A model generated the notes under the pieces. It was not told where the DNA came from, made no database searches, and worked only from the letters and a program-made list of their open reading frames with translations. Both the position numbers and the translations under genes were made by a program. Shown piece after piece: positions 1 through 10,516 of a stretch of 64,000 bases of DNA. Origin of the DNA: Chionis minor (taxonomy: Eukaryota > Chordata > Aves > Charadriiformes > Chionididae). Location: positions 190,157-254,156 of the forward strand of contig VZSF01011141.1 in NCBI GenBank assembly GCA_013398295.1. The letters are read 5' to 3'. Each line of letters begins with the position of its first letter. The stretch's first letter is position 1.

Positions 1-75
1 CCAGCACTAAGGCACGATACCAGTCCAGAGAGGATCCCCGCCCTCCCGCCCCCCAACCCCGCTTTGCTCGTGTTT

Positions 76-122
76 GAGGGAGGGAGGGAGCGTGTGCGAG
101 AGAGGGAGAGAGAGAGAGAAAG
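76..122. repeat. GA-rich low-complexity tract
   Basis: Runs of GGGA and GAGA make this stretch almost pure purine on the + strand. GAGA-type tracts are common in avian promoters and can be nucleosome-poor, but this is a simple-sequence observation only. Confidence 0.8.
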
Positions 123-326
123 CCGAGGAATTTAGTGAGGACACTAGTAATTTATCTGGGGGATAAGAGAGGCGGATCCAGCCCAGGGGAGGGGCCCTGC
201 CCGCTGAGCACACCACATCCCCAATCACAGACCTTTGCACAGGACAGGGAATGAGGTATCCCGGCAAGCCTTTGCCGAGAGCTCGGAACTGGGATTCAAA
301 TCTGCACAAATGGAGCAAAGCAACTC

Positions 327-442
327 GCTCTCTCTCTCCCCCCTTCTCTGTCTTTCTATCCTCCCCCTTCCTCCTCCTCCTCCTCTTCTCCTTCCCCACT
401 TCCCTTTCCAGCCCAGGGTTGCTCTCCCCCTCCCTGCCTCCT
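327..442. repeat. long pyrimidine tract (CT/TCC-rich)
   Basis: About 115 bases are almost wholly C and T, with a TCTC run near 327-338 and a TCC triplet run near 371-384. It ends in CTAG at 444, so it may act as the polypyrimidine tract of a splice acceptor. Otherwise it is a simple repeat. Confidence 0.75.
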
Positions 443-444
443 AG

Positions 445-795
445 ATGACCCAGGCAGCTGGTGTCATGATTCTTGGAGGAAGCCAAAATGGGTCATGAGC
501 AGAGCGAGCAGCAGATCCACCAGCCAAGCCTTCCAGGGAGCTTTGTAATGCGTGCCGTCGAAACGCTGTCCTGTAACCTAATCTGGGGGAGATTTGTGAA
601 TGATTATATTTGCGAACGCATCCTGTCCAGCTACTAGAGTATTCCAGGAAGAGAGCGCTCCGCCGCCCGGCCGGCAGTGTGGACCTTGCCGTCACAGCCC
701 AGGGGCTGGAGGCAGGAGGATCTGACTTCTTCCAGCCATCCTGGGTGACCTCCGGCCAGTCGCGGTCCCCTCTCACTCTTTGAGTCCCCCCAGCT
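445..795 (+). other. candidate (mostly non-coding) 5' exon with splice-like borders
   Basis: A pyrimidine tract of more than 100 bases ends in CTAG at 441-444, a strong acceptor context; an alternative CCAG ends at 411. A GTAAGT donor begins at 796. The interval between them is 351 bases (384 with the alternative acceptor). It begins with ATG at 445, giving a 17-codon frame starting MTQAAGVMILGG, and a second ATG at 488 opens a 48-codon frame that stops at 634. Neither matches a protein I recognise, and neither frame reaches the donor, so if this is an exon it is likely 5' untranslated or part of a non-coding RNA. The borders are inferred from consensus only. Confidence 0.3.
488..634 (+). CDS. 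short open frame of 48 codons, unrecognised; possible uORF
   Basis: The frame starts MGHEQSEQQIHQPSLPGSFV and ends at TAG in 632-634. It has no signal peptide, zinc-binding pattern or other motif I can name. It lies inside the candidate 5' exon, after an out-of-frame upstream ATG (445) whose frame stops within 60 bases. This arrangement is common for upstream open reading frames in vertebrate 5' leaders. Codons are not obviously biased, so chance is the main alternative. I give it only because it sits in the one segment with exon-like borders. Confidence 0.12.
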
Positions 796-950
796 GTAAG
801 TGTCTCGGAGGCTGCCCCGTCTTCAGGTGTGCCGGGCGGCCGAGATTCCAGCGGTTGCCAGAGGAACCCTGCCGAGCCGAGGGAGAGCACCGTGCCACCG
901 GGGAGGGTCAGCGTGGCCGCTGATGGGGCAGCAGGGGTGTACGTTGAAAT

Positions 951-2146
951 GAAGGAAAAGGCGGGGGGAGGAGTATTGAATGGTAGGGATCGCACAGAAA
1001 AAAACACCCCTTTCTTGGTGTGTTGTTGGATAGCAGATGTCAGTGTTTTGTTCTGCTACACCCATGGAGGGCTTTGTCTGCTGATTTGTGCACACTCAAA
1101 AAGTCAGGGAGCTTTGCCCGGATAAAGAGGCAAGATAAGGACCCTTCTGCGGGAGTGGTGGGGGTGAGGGCATTGGGCCATACTCGGCCACTGCTGAAGC
1201 CAGACGTCCCCAAATGCTTTACCACTAGTGTGAAGGAGCGCGTTGCTGTGCTGTTTGAGTGAGCCGATGGGTACTGCAGTTACGATCTGTATGCATTCAG
1301 TCTCTGCAGAGCAGGCTTTTAAAAGCAGTAAACCTTGGCCTAGCTCTTCTTCCTCTCTGTGCAAAATCTTCTGAAGCCACACGTGGAGCCCAAAGAGGCC
1401 AGCGAAGCATGAACTTGCCCCCGAAGCTCCTTCCCTCCTCACACGCTTCCTGACACCTCACAGGTTCCCCCCTGCCCGCAGCCTGGGTTCTCAACACAGG
1501 GGACGAAAGGACCGGGCAGGGTCTGCACATGGGACCTTTCTGGACACAGGGACCCATCTGACTGCAGGAGCAACTCCGCCTGTTCAGCTGCTTACCTGGG
1601 GATTCACTAACTCTGGTGCAGCCCAAGAAGTCACCATGGTACGCAGTGGCTTTGCAGCTAATCCACTGTCACTGGAGCTGAAGGAAGGTCTCTCACTGAT
1701 CTGTGTGAGCGTCACATCGGGTTTTCTGCATACACTAAACAAAAAACAAACAAAAATTGGGGAGGGCCAAACCGGTATGTCTGCCAAGCGCTATGTACTG
1801 TCTGCAGATTAAAGTTTCAGTAGGAGGCAGAGTGTGGTTTTTGATAACTAGCAAGGAAGTCTTTCCTATCTCTTGATCCATCTTGGTCCCTTGGCTCACA
1901 TAAGCCAGAAGAAAAAAGGCAGATCTAAGATTTAAACCAGCTCTTTACAGTTTGGCTAGAAGATAACACCTTTCCACTCACAATAGGATAAGTACATTAA
2001 GATATCATATCTCCAAGCCCTGGGCTCTGGGGAATTCACTAACTTCTAACGTCATGTTATGTTAACTGTGCCCTGTTTGTGTTTTCTCTGTGTATAAACT
2101 AAACAGATCGTCAGCATATCAGTCCTAATTAATGAATTAGCTTTGC
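951..2146. other. unique non-coding sequence downstream of the CpG block
   Basis: CpG density falls off here, becoming moderate to about 1.6 kb and then ordinary. Several overlapping short open frames occur on both strands with no family resemblance. A small A-rich CAAA repeat lies near 1736-1757. I see no gene, RNA or recognisable interspersed repeat. Confidence 0.5.
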
Positions 2147-2182
2147 TTTTTTTTTTTTTTTTTTNTTTTTTTTTTTTTTTTT
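2147..2182. repeat. poly-T tract containing one N
   Basis: A run of 18 T, one N at 2165 and 17 more T. The N shows that the tract length is uncertain in the assembly. No poly-A retrocopy body is recognisable next to it. Confidence 0.9.
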
Positions 2183-4155
2183 GTAACATCCTTGTTGCAG
2201 ATCCAAAATATTACTAATCACCAGCGTGGAGATTTATGAGCCTCCTTATTTTCTAGGCCTGATTGTTGTTTGTGCAGGTGGAGATTTAAATGGCCATATC
2301 CATTGCAGAGATTTATAGTCCAAGTGATTGATGTTAGAAAGACTCTACAAGACTCTTACTGGAGCAAGGATGGCAGAAAACCAAGTTGAAGTTGCTTGTG
2401 TCTCTAATCACAAATGACCAGAGAGCACAAAATCCCATCAAAATTTCAGCATCAGAAGCTCCCAGAAGAACAAAACAACAAAAAAATGCATATACTCGCA
2501 TCCTTTCTATCACACCTTTTTAACTTTACTTTAGTAATTTCTAAAAATTTGTTGTAAAAAGCAGAAGGAATGATCTGGCTTCTTAAAAATTCCTCTAGTA
2601 TGCTGTTACATATGCATTTTGAAAGTCAAGGTGTGTACATGTGTGTAATGAGCTTTTAGAACTGCTACACATCTGTAGCTTTTTACTGACTTTCATATAT
2701 TTTTGAGTCATCGGAGCCAGTAAAATTGATGTAATACAGACCATACACTTTAATGGAGATGTAGGATACATTTTTGTATTCATTTTGTGGAGTTTTTTGT
2801 GTGTGTGATACATACTCACATACATGTAGCATAATGTACTCTGAGTCCTTTATGCATACAGACCAGTGTACACTTTTTTAACAACATAATTGTCTCTTTT
2901 TCCCTCTCAAAAGGGAAAGACCAAATGGGCAGACCTAAAAAGCTGCATGCTCTCATCTCCGGGTAACTGCTGGTTCCTTATTTGTTTGTTACATGAGTTG
3001 AACCTCTCCTTTTCCAACCTTTCTGCTCCTTATATCCCTCCTGGCAAGCCCAGGGCTTGTACCCCTCATCTGGCTCCCAGTTTCAATCCCTCTCCCTTCA
3101 CCTGAATTGGTGAAGTCCTCCTGACTCTTGTTCTGAATTTCAACCCCAGTTTGGGGTAGAGACCAATGGGGTAGAGACCAGCTCAATCCTATGGGAAGGG
3201 TAAAGCTGAGATGGCTGCAGCCACCGTGAGGGTGGTGTGGCCACCTACTTCTCCAGTTAAATGACTGAGACCACAGACAAGCCACTGGGTTAATAACTGG
3301 CTGGGAAAGACAGATGGAGCTAAAGTCCTTTTGGCCTTTCTAGTATGTTCACTTCTTCATTCATGTTTTATGAAGGAAGTTGAAATACTGGCATGGGGAA
3401 TATCAGTACAAACCTCTGAATTTGCTCTGTAGGTGACTTTCTCCTCCTCATTGCTCTGGCTACACAGGAAAGTGCATCTCTCTTTTGCTTCTGATTGAGA
3501 CCCACTAAACCATAAGGTCATTTAGGACATACCAGGGATACTGGGGGCAGTGGTTCAGGATGCCTGGTCTGAAGGGTGTCAGACGGGGGACATGTCACAC
3601 ATAGGCTTGTGCTGGTCTGTGGCAGGTTACAGATTTCCCCCTGGAAAAAAAGCCCCACTTTTTATGCCTCCAACCTTCCCTCCCCTGGGCTGGAATAACA
3701 TGGTAATTTGAGAACAGCTTTAGAACTCGAGGCCAGGATTTCTGCAAGTGTCTCATGATTTTGTGTGGAATGGCTTGGATATTTTTGATGTTGTTTGTCA
3801 TTTGTCAGGGCACCATATTTTCACTGTGCATTGAACAGTCACCCAAGAAAAACCTCAAATCACCCACAGCTGAGGAAACCATAATCAGTAGCTGCTTTTA
3901 AATCTCTTTGCCCAAGTATAATACAGGTGTTTCCCTATACTTGGAGAATAACCAAGGAAGACACCCACATGCATCATGTTCAGTCAGTGTTGAGAATAAT
4001 CAGGAATAAAAGTACAACCAGATTACTGTTTTCAAGTTGCAATTTTTTAGAAAAAACTGATTGCACTGAAATTTCTCCTCTCACTCTTGCTCTCACCCGG
4101 AAACTAAGGAAAATGGTGGAGGGACTTCAGAAGCATACTTTTACATACCTTAAGT
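2183..4155. other. unique non-coding sequence, no gene seen
   Basis: AT-rich sequence with short frames on both strands. One near-perfect tandem pair of a 14-15 bp unit (TGGGGTAGAGACCA) lies at 3152-3180. No splice-bounded coding frame or known repeat family is recognised. Confidence 0.5.
3152..3180. repeat. 15-bp tandem pair
   Basis: The unit TGGGGTAGAGACCA occurs twice in direct succession, separated by one A. It is a small local duplication with no evident role. Confidence 0.8.
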
Positions 4156-4157
4156 GA

Positions 4158-4258
4158 AGTAATACTAATAATAGACTATTATATATGAATAATACTAATA
4201 ATAACAACTAATACTAACAATACAATATTAATACTACTACTAGTATAATAATTCTGTG
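4158..4258. repeat. AT-rich imperfect triplet repeat (TAA/ACT-type)
   Basis: About 100 bases built from AATACTAATA, TAATAACAAC and ACTACTACTAGT-like words form a degenerate trinucleotide microsatellite. Interruptions suggest that it is old. Confidence 0.75.
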
Positions 4259-7200
4259 ATATTTTTGCGGTAGGATTCTGTCTTATCCATTGTAGAGAAC
4301 GGACAGTGCTGGGGAAATGGATCAAAGTTGTTTGTAAGAGCGGGGTAGATTTTCAGAAGGGCCAGGACTCTGAAACCCTCCCCCGGCTCCATTCCAGTGC
4401 TGTGTATCTGTTTCTGGTCACAGTTTTGGTTTGAAAGGTAAAAGACATTGTGATAAATAACATAAAGCAATACACAAAGAGAAAAAATAATGTCACTGCC
4501 AAGACAGTAAAAAGGCTGTCCTGGAGAACTGACCCAAGAGGCACATACTCGTATGTGACACCAGCATCACTACCCCTCCCCAAGAGATCCCAACGTCTTG
4601 CTTCAAAGCCCCGAGAAATCAGAGCTTTTTGCGAAACTGTTTTCTAGCATAGTTTATTCTGGGGAAAAAACCCAACAGTATTTCCTTCTATTCTCATTTA
4701 GAAATATCTGAAAGGTTTGCTGATACCTAAAATGGAAAAATTTTAGTCTTACTCATTACAGATTAGAACATTTAAGAGGAAATAAACTGCAGTTTCAAGA
4801 AAATTTATGTAAAAAGTTATGAGGCAGCTGTAATTCCATTTCATGTAACTTTTTAAACCTTGAAATGTCATAAGTCCAAAAGCATTGAAACTCTGGGAAA
4901 TGGAGATTAAAAAAAAATTCTTTTGTGATATTGGAAAAATATTTTATGAAACTCATTTAATTCCAGATTTTATATCCAAATCCTTTTTGTCACATTGATG
5001 ACAAAATCTGTGACACATATAAGTAGTGCTCTTGTCCAACACAGGGAGTACCTGTACATGTAAAAACTGGATGATTTCTACCACCCTGACTTATGCTATT
5101 TGGTACCTTTTCCTTTGAGTAGCTTCATAAAAATCAGCAAGGCTGCTCACAGGTTAAACCAGACAGTATTGAACAAAAATAGCAAACGCTGCCTGTGTAG
5201 AAACGAAGTCATGGTTAAATATCCTAATGCCTAAGGGTGATGCTGGCAACAAGGGCAGTGTCCTAATCATGAAGGATGCATCAAATCCTGGTGTGACTCA
5301 CTTTCCTCTCCTATGTCAGGTCTCTGGTGAGGGTTTCTGGTACTGCTGTGGTGATAAGCAATGTCTTGCAAAGGATCTGTCAGCTAGAAGCTGAGTTCAC
5401 CAGAAACAAGGAGCCTGTAAGCTGAAGAAGTTATCGAAGCAGAAGCAAGACAGCTAATCCTCGACGTGAGCACTGAGCCCAAACTTTCAATTAACTTTAC
5501 ACAGACACGCAAGTGAATCTCCTTTTGCTGGATGCTTGTAGGAGGCAAACCTAAGCGGCTGAGTCATGTTTGTTTTATAATGCACACTTACTCCTATACA
5601 AGAGGAAACTCACAGTGAGAAGAGGTATCCTCTTCCATCTCTACTGCAGGGACTGTCACTATCCACTGCTTCCAGGATGCATCTCTGAAATACTACTAGA
5701 TAGTTGACATTGTAAACTGCAGAGTCTTTTATAAGTGGTCAAAAGCGAAATATGCAAAAAAGCCAATATATCTTATGCAAAATTATCACTGAAGGATTAA
5801 AATGCAGACATAACTGTTTTGTTTTGAGTATCTCTTTCCGTGATGTTTCTTTGTTGGCTAATCCTTTGCATTTTTGTGGCTTTAAGACATGATGAAATTT
5901 GTCGATAAGAAATAAGTTCTCTTTTGCCTTCCAATAATTAGCACAGTGGATAAAGATTTGGAAAATAAAATATTTTTGCTTCAGAGGGAAATTTGGAAAA
6001 GAAGAACACTTTGCAGGGGAGTGGCAGGAAGAATGTCAACTATTCTGGTGAGCTTTTATTACTTGTATGGTTTACGGCATGATATGTGTACATGTAGACA
6101 CAGATTCTCTGAAATTCCCATTCACTTAAAGTGCTCACAGCTTCTGAAAGTCGGGTTCCCACAGCATCCATCATTAAATGCAGTAGGTTGACCTACATCC
6201 TCTTTTCCCATCCAAATGAAACATCCCATGCTGGGACCCAGACTCTTTATGGACTCTTCTATGCTATTACAGATGGAGTTGTCCACAGTTTGTGCTGTTG
6301 GACTCCCTGCACTCCATTTGTCATGGAGGCTTTGCATTTAACCAGCTCTGATAGGCAGACACATTAAACCATTAAATGCATATGCCTAACTGCAGTGGCA
6401 TCAACAAGAGTGATCATACATAGCTGGAAAAATATTTTGGCCAAAAATGCTGATATAATAAAACATCAGACTGGTAATATTCAGCTACCCACATGTGTAA
6501 TTGCACAGAGGGATTCACCCAACACAGTAGTTAGCTGAAGGTGGCGTGTGTTACGGATGAGTCTTAAATGGGAATGTTAGCTGGCAAGGCAAAGGAGAAA
6601 GCAGATTACACATCCTACTCAAGTGACACAGAAAGACCACAGCCACCGTGCGTTTCTTTTGACTCTGACAGGCCTTATACGTGCCTCACAAACCGTGACT
6701 CTCAGAGTTCTTGGAACATCCCCAAAGTGGGGTCATGGCACTTTGCCACAGTGCAGTCCTCTGGTTTTATGGTGCGTATCGTAGTTCATAATACATATAG
6801 AAAATGGTGTTGTTTTAGAAAGTGGTACTGCAAAAGCACATAATAAAAGTCTATTTAAGTAATTTGGAGGAAATAAATAGCTTTAGAAATGAGCCAGGTG
6901 ATAGCATAAAAAGAAGACCATAAGTGTAGGTTGCAGTGGAGTCCCAGGAGACTGAGAAAGTACCAAAGAATTGAAACTACAGTAGTGAGGGGAGAAGAAG
7001 CCCCAACCACAGACTGTGAAGACAGTCTTCCTCTCTCTTCCCTCTCTGCTCCTCTCTTTTCCTTTGTGTGTACAGATTCAGGGTGATGCTCAGGCTGCCT
7101 GGTGTTTGATTCTTAACCAGGGGTGTGACTAACCCAGAAGGAAGGGTGGTTAAAGGAGGAAAAGAGAGATGAGCCATCAGACCTTCTGCTAGCCAGGACT

Positions 7201-7352
7201 AGCAAGCCCTGCGTGCTTGGGCAGTTCAGTGAGGGGAAACAGAAAACAATGCTTAATTGATGCTCTGAGCCCATTCGAAGCAGAAAGGCCAAGTTTAGAG
7301 AAACTGCTGGCAAGATAAGGCCTCTGATCCAAGGACCAACCATTAAAGCAGA
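4259..7352. other. unique AT-rich non-coding sequence
   Basis: No frame longer than about 90 codons, no family motifs and no recognised repeat. Short frames near 5946-6367 and 6568-6843 are isolated and overlapped by frames on the other strand, as expected by chance. Confidence 0.5.
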
Positions 7353-7384
7353 CTTTTCTTTTTTCTTTTTTTTTTTTTCCCCCC
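7353..7384. repeat. T/C-rich tract
   Basis: Mixed TTTTC and a T run followed by seven C form a simple pyrimidine tract. Confidence 0.8.
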
Positions 7385-8374
7385 AAGAAAGAATGATATG
7401 GGACTCGTATATGTATCTGCTTATGTTTTAAGATCAGATGGGATGATGGCTAAGGGTGGTGTGAAGACAGATATGTTATCCAGAACTTCTTGATTTAAGA
7501 GAGTAGCAAAGGATTTTGTGGCTAGTTGAAGGATTTTCATTTTGATGCCTTATTTCAATCTCTGTATCATTTCAGCTTCTTCTACCCTGCACATTAGCCA
7601 AATTTTGCACTAAAATAAGGGAGATCTTTCTTTGTCACAGAGGCCATTTGGATTACATAGCAAATTAACCAGATATCGTATACCATATACCAAAATTTGG
7701 TGGCAGAAATATCCTGGTTTGTACCCTGTAAGGACTGAACAATGATGTACATTTGATCACTATGAGCTGTATTGACTGAAATTTCCGCAGAGCGGAAGGG
7801 ATGACATGTATGTGTGACATAGCATCCACAAGTTTTCTCTCAACACTGCAGATGAAATTCTTAGAAAGGCTTTCCACATATGCAAAGCCCTCACTGAGGA
7901 GCTGCTTAGCCATTCTGTTCGAGCACAGGGGCTTCGAGGGGATTCACAGTGCAAACTTCCATTGGGTACCAATGTACGCCGGACGTCTAGGGCCAGCTTG
8001 GACTTCCCAGGATGAGTGCCATGTTCTGCCCTGAAGAACAAGCAATTCCAGGTGAAGCCTCTGTGAACTGCCTGATGCAGCACCCACAGTAATACACAAC
8101 GTCATCTTTCTCTTTCTCCTCTCCCCGTGTCTTGGCTCACTGTAGTCTTTCACCTCTCCGTGGCAGCATGGGGCCAGAGCCCTTTTTGGGATGCGAGCCC
8201 TTTTTGGGATACAAGCCCTAGGTTGTTCCTGCATTTCTAAGTGTCGGTGGAATTAGTCTTCTAGCTAATGGCTCAGTGATACGTGCATCACAGTCTCACT
8301 TCTACAATTTATGGCGCAAGTTAATGAAGTGCAAACTGGGCTAATTTAAAAGAGAGAGACTCTTCTTTCAGTAA
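7385..8374. other. unique non-coding sequence with a small tandem repeat
   Basis: Overlapping frames at 7760-8083 (minus), 7801-8034 (plus) and 7944-8234 (minus) have no recognisable product. The last is lengthened by the 18-bp tandem repeat at 8177-8220. Confidence 0.45.
8177..8220. repeat. 18-bp tandem repeat, about 2.4 copies
   Basis: The unit GAGCCCTTTTTGGGATGC is followed by a copy differing at one base and then a partial third copy starting AAGCCCTA. It is a small minisatellite. Confidence 0.85.
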
Positions 8375-8572
8375 GGTGGTAGCCAGAGACCTGGGGTATG
8401 TGGGTTGATTTTCTGCTAGGTTGTGGGCTTTCTAAGTGAATGCAAAAAAGGGGAACCTTTCTGCTCCAGTTCCTCAGTGGTGAAAAAGGGATGAGAACAC
8501 TTCCCTGCCCTACAGAAACATTATGAGGGGCTTAGGCACTATGGTAATGGATACTGAGGGTAGCTAAGATAA
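8375..8572 (+). mobile_element. MIR-like tRNA-derived SINE (old)
   Basis: The layout follows the MIR/CORE-SINE order seen in amniotes. A segment like 'CCAGAGACCTGGGGTATGTG' corresponds to the area before the tRNA B box. It is followed by CTCCAGTTCCTCAGTGGTGA in place of the conserved cytosolic-like 'cctcagttccccatctgt' block, then ACACTTCCCTGCCCTACAG, then GGCTTAGGCACTATGGTAAT and GGTAGCTAAGATAAA, matching the 3' part of the sauropsid MIR consensus as I remember it. The copy is strongly diverged and partly deleted. Such elements are non-autonomous retroposons mobilised by LINE machinery and inactive for tens of millions of years. A RepeatMasker run with a sauropsid library would confirm the subfamily. 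Confidence 0.7.
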
Positions 8573-10500
8573 ATAACCTGATAGTTAGTTGCAAGAAAAT
8601 GATTGATGTTAGAATACTACAAATATGTTGAAAGCCTAAAATATCTTTGTGATGTCTCCCCATTTCTTGAAATGCCAATTAACATTTTTCACTCAGATAC
8701 CTGATGTTTACATTGGCACATTTTTACGCTCACATGTCTTACAAAATGGATACTTGCCTGACTTTGATTTCAGATGAAAGCACTCGTCCCTCAAGCTCAT
8801 AGTAATTCTGAGAGACAGAAAAGTTGCTTTTATAGGAAGAAAAACAATGAGTTTTGATCGTGTTAGTGATGAGTGACAAGCCCAAAGTTTAGTAAACAGA
8901 CCACGAGTACCATCCACTATAGCACAAGTAGCAAATCACCATTGACTAAATTACTCCGAAGTCCCCAAGCTCTCTGTGAAGAAAAATAAAGTGTTACTTT
9001 GGTTTCCTGTAATCCTTCCTCAGTAAAAACACAGGATTCCCTTAGGAGAGTTAAAATCCATTACTAGGCCTCTTTATGCCTTTTTGTAACTAATTGTCTC
9101 TTCCATGAAAGGTCTTACTTCCTTGAATCATGAGCCAATGCAGATTCTCAGGGTGCAACGGGGCTGGAGAGAAGTCAGCTTTTAAGCCCATCTTCTTTTA
9201 GTGCCCTGTTTTGAGTTCCCCCGCTCCACCTCACTGGTTTCTAAGACTCCCTCGGAACTTTCCTGCACAGCAGCCGTGTGCAGGATAACATGCTCTGAAG
9301 CATCTCTTCGCAGGGGTGTGGGAAGCAGCCAGGCAGGCTCAGCACCCAAAGCAGAGTGCTTTGTACCACAAGCAGCACGTAACTGGATTTGTTGGCTTCA
9401 GTCGCTCCCCTGATAGCAGAGCACACACCCAGCTCATCAGAGCAAGCCTAGCTGTTTCTTCTCACCTGAGGTACTTCTTTTTCCTATGGCCATATATCCC
9501 AGCTACTTTTGTTTCCCATCTTTGTATGGCTCCCTTCCCTTTTTCAGTCTGCTTGTGTCACAGCAAATTTGTAATTTTTGCAGTTTGTTCCATGTGGGGT
9601 TGTTTATCAGTGATTTAAATAACTGGTATAACTCAAGCCGTTGGATGAACTTCTCAAATAATATTCTTCACTTTCCACAACTGAGTGGTAAAAGCACACA
9701 TTTGTAAGTCCATAAGGGCCGAGTTTTAGCTCCTCGGTACACAAAATTGAATGCATTTTTTTATGAATAAGTAAATGTATTTATGAGAACAATTGTAGAG
9801 GCAGGGATAAAAAAGGAAGTCCTTTGGTACTAAACTTACTTTAACATGGGGCGTTTGATAATACACATGTTGAATGTAGCAACCGTAACAACAGCCAAGT
9901 AATTTCTTTGATGATCTGCCCCTTCCAATTCTGAACTATCTTTATTACTGGAAAGTCGTAAAATACATATCTTGCTACTTGAGATTCTTTGTTTTCCTTT
10001 TAAGAAATGGATGAGGAAAGCTAAACAGTTCCAGGATATACAACCCTATACAAGGTGTTGGAGAGGGGGGAGGGTGGCTCAGTGATGAATGACCAGTCAT
10101 TCAATTGTTTTTTTTCTTGCAGAAATCAGAGACAGAGTACAGTTTATCTTACCCTGACTTTTAGCAAGACAGATTGCCAGGCAAAACCCCCGGGTTGAAG
10201 TCATCCAACCACCAAGTAGAGTAAAGAGACCATTGCTGTTACCTTTGCAGGACTCACCCCCATCCTCAGTGCCTTTTCAAAGTCTACAGTCTTTCTTTCT
10301 GAGGTTGTGACATGAACTTTAGCTTCTTTTGCACCATTTTTACACTGCGCGCAATCTGGAACAATTCATTCAGGGCCTGAATCCTCCGCTGTCAGACAGG
10401 CTGAGACCAGATCATCCCTGTGCATCCCCTGCAAATGACATTCACTGCTGCAGAATTCCCCCTCACTCTGTGTTTAATCCCCCCAACTCTACCAACAATT
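8573..10500. other. unique non-coding sequence
   Basis: Short frames at 9201-9618 and 9486-9707 lack motifs. No known repeat is clear, though 9690-9745 faintly resembles the start of an old SINE. Nothing supports a gene. Confidence 0.45.
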
Positions 10501-10516
10501 CCCCCCCCCCCCCCCN
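10501..10516. repeat. poly-C tract ending in an N
   Basis: Fifteen C followed by one N at 10516. The 158-codon + frame at 10329-10805 runs straight through this uncertain base, so that frame is unreliable. Confidence 0.9.

Larger units (their letters stand above)
1..950. promoter_or_regulatory. CpG-rich, promoter-like block (possible CpG island)
   Basis: This is the most GC- and CpG-rich stretch of the window, and the density is highest between about 640 and 945, where CGCC, CCGG and GCGG motifs cluster. It also carries a GA-rich tract and a long pyrimidine tract. Such blocks in vertebrate genomes usually mark promoters and 5' exons of broadly or developmentally expressed genes. I see no convincing TATA box and cannot place a transcription start. 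The drop to ordinary AT-rich sequence after about 1 kb fits a promoter or first-exon edge followed by a long intron. Direction is inferred as + only from the splice-like signals at 411/444 and 796. No gene identity could be recognised. Methylation, CAGE or orthologous annotation would decide. Confidence 0.5.

Noticed and set aside
441..1007. 188-codon minus-strand frame over the CpG block
   Set aside because: High GC content lowers stop frequency. It has no domain and lies antisense to the better-supported splice-like signals.
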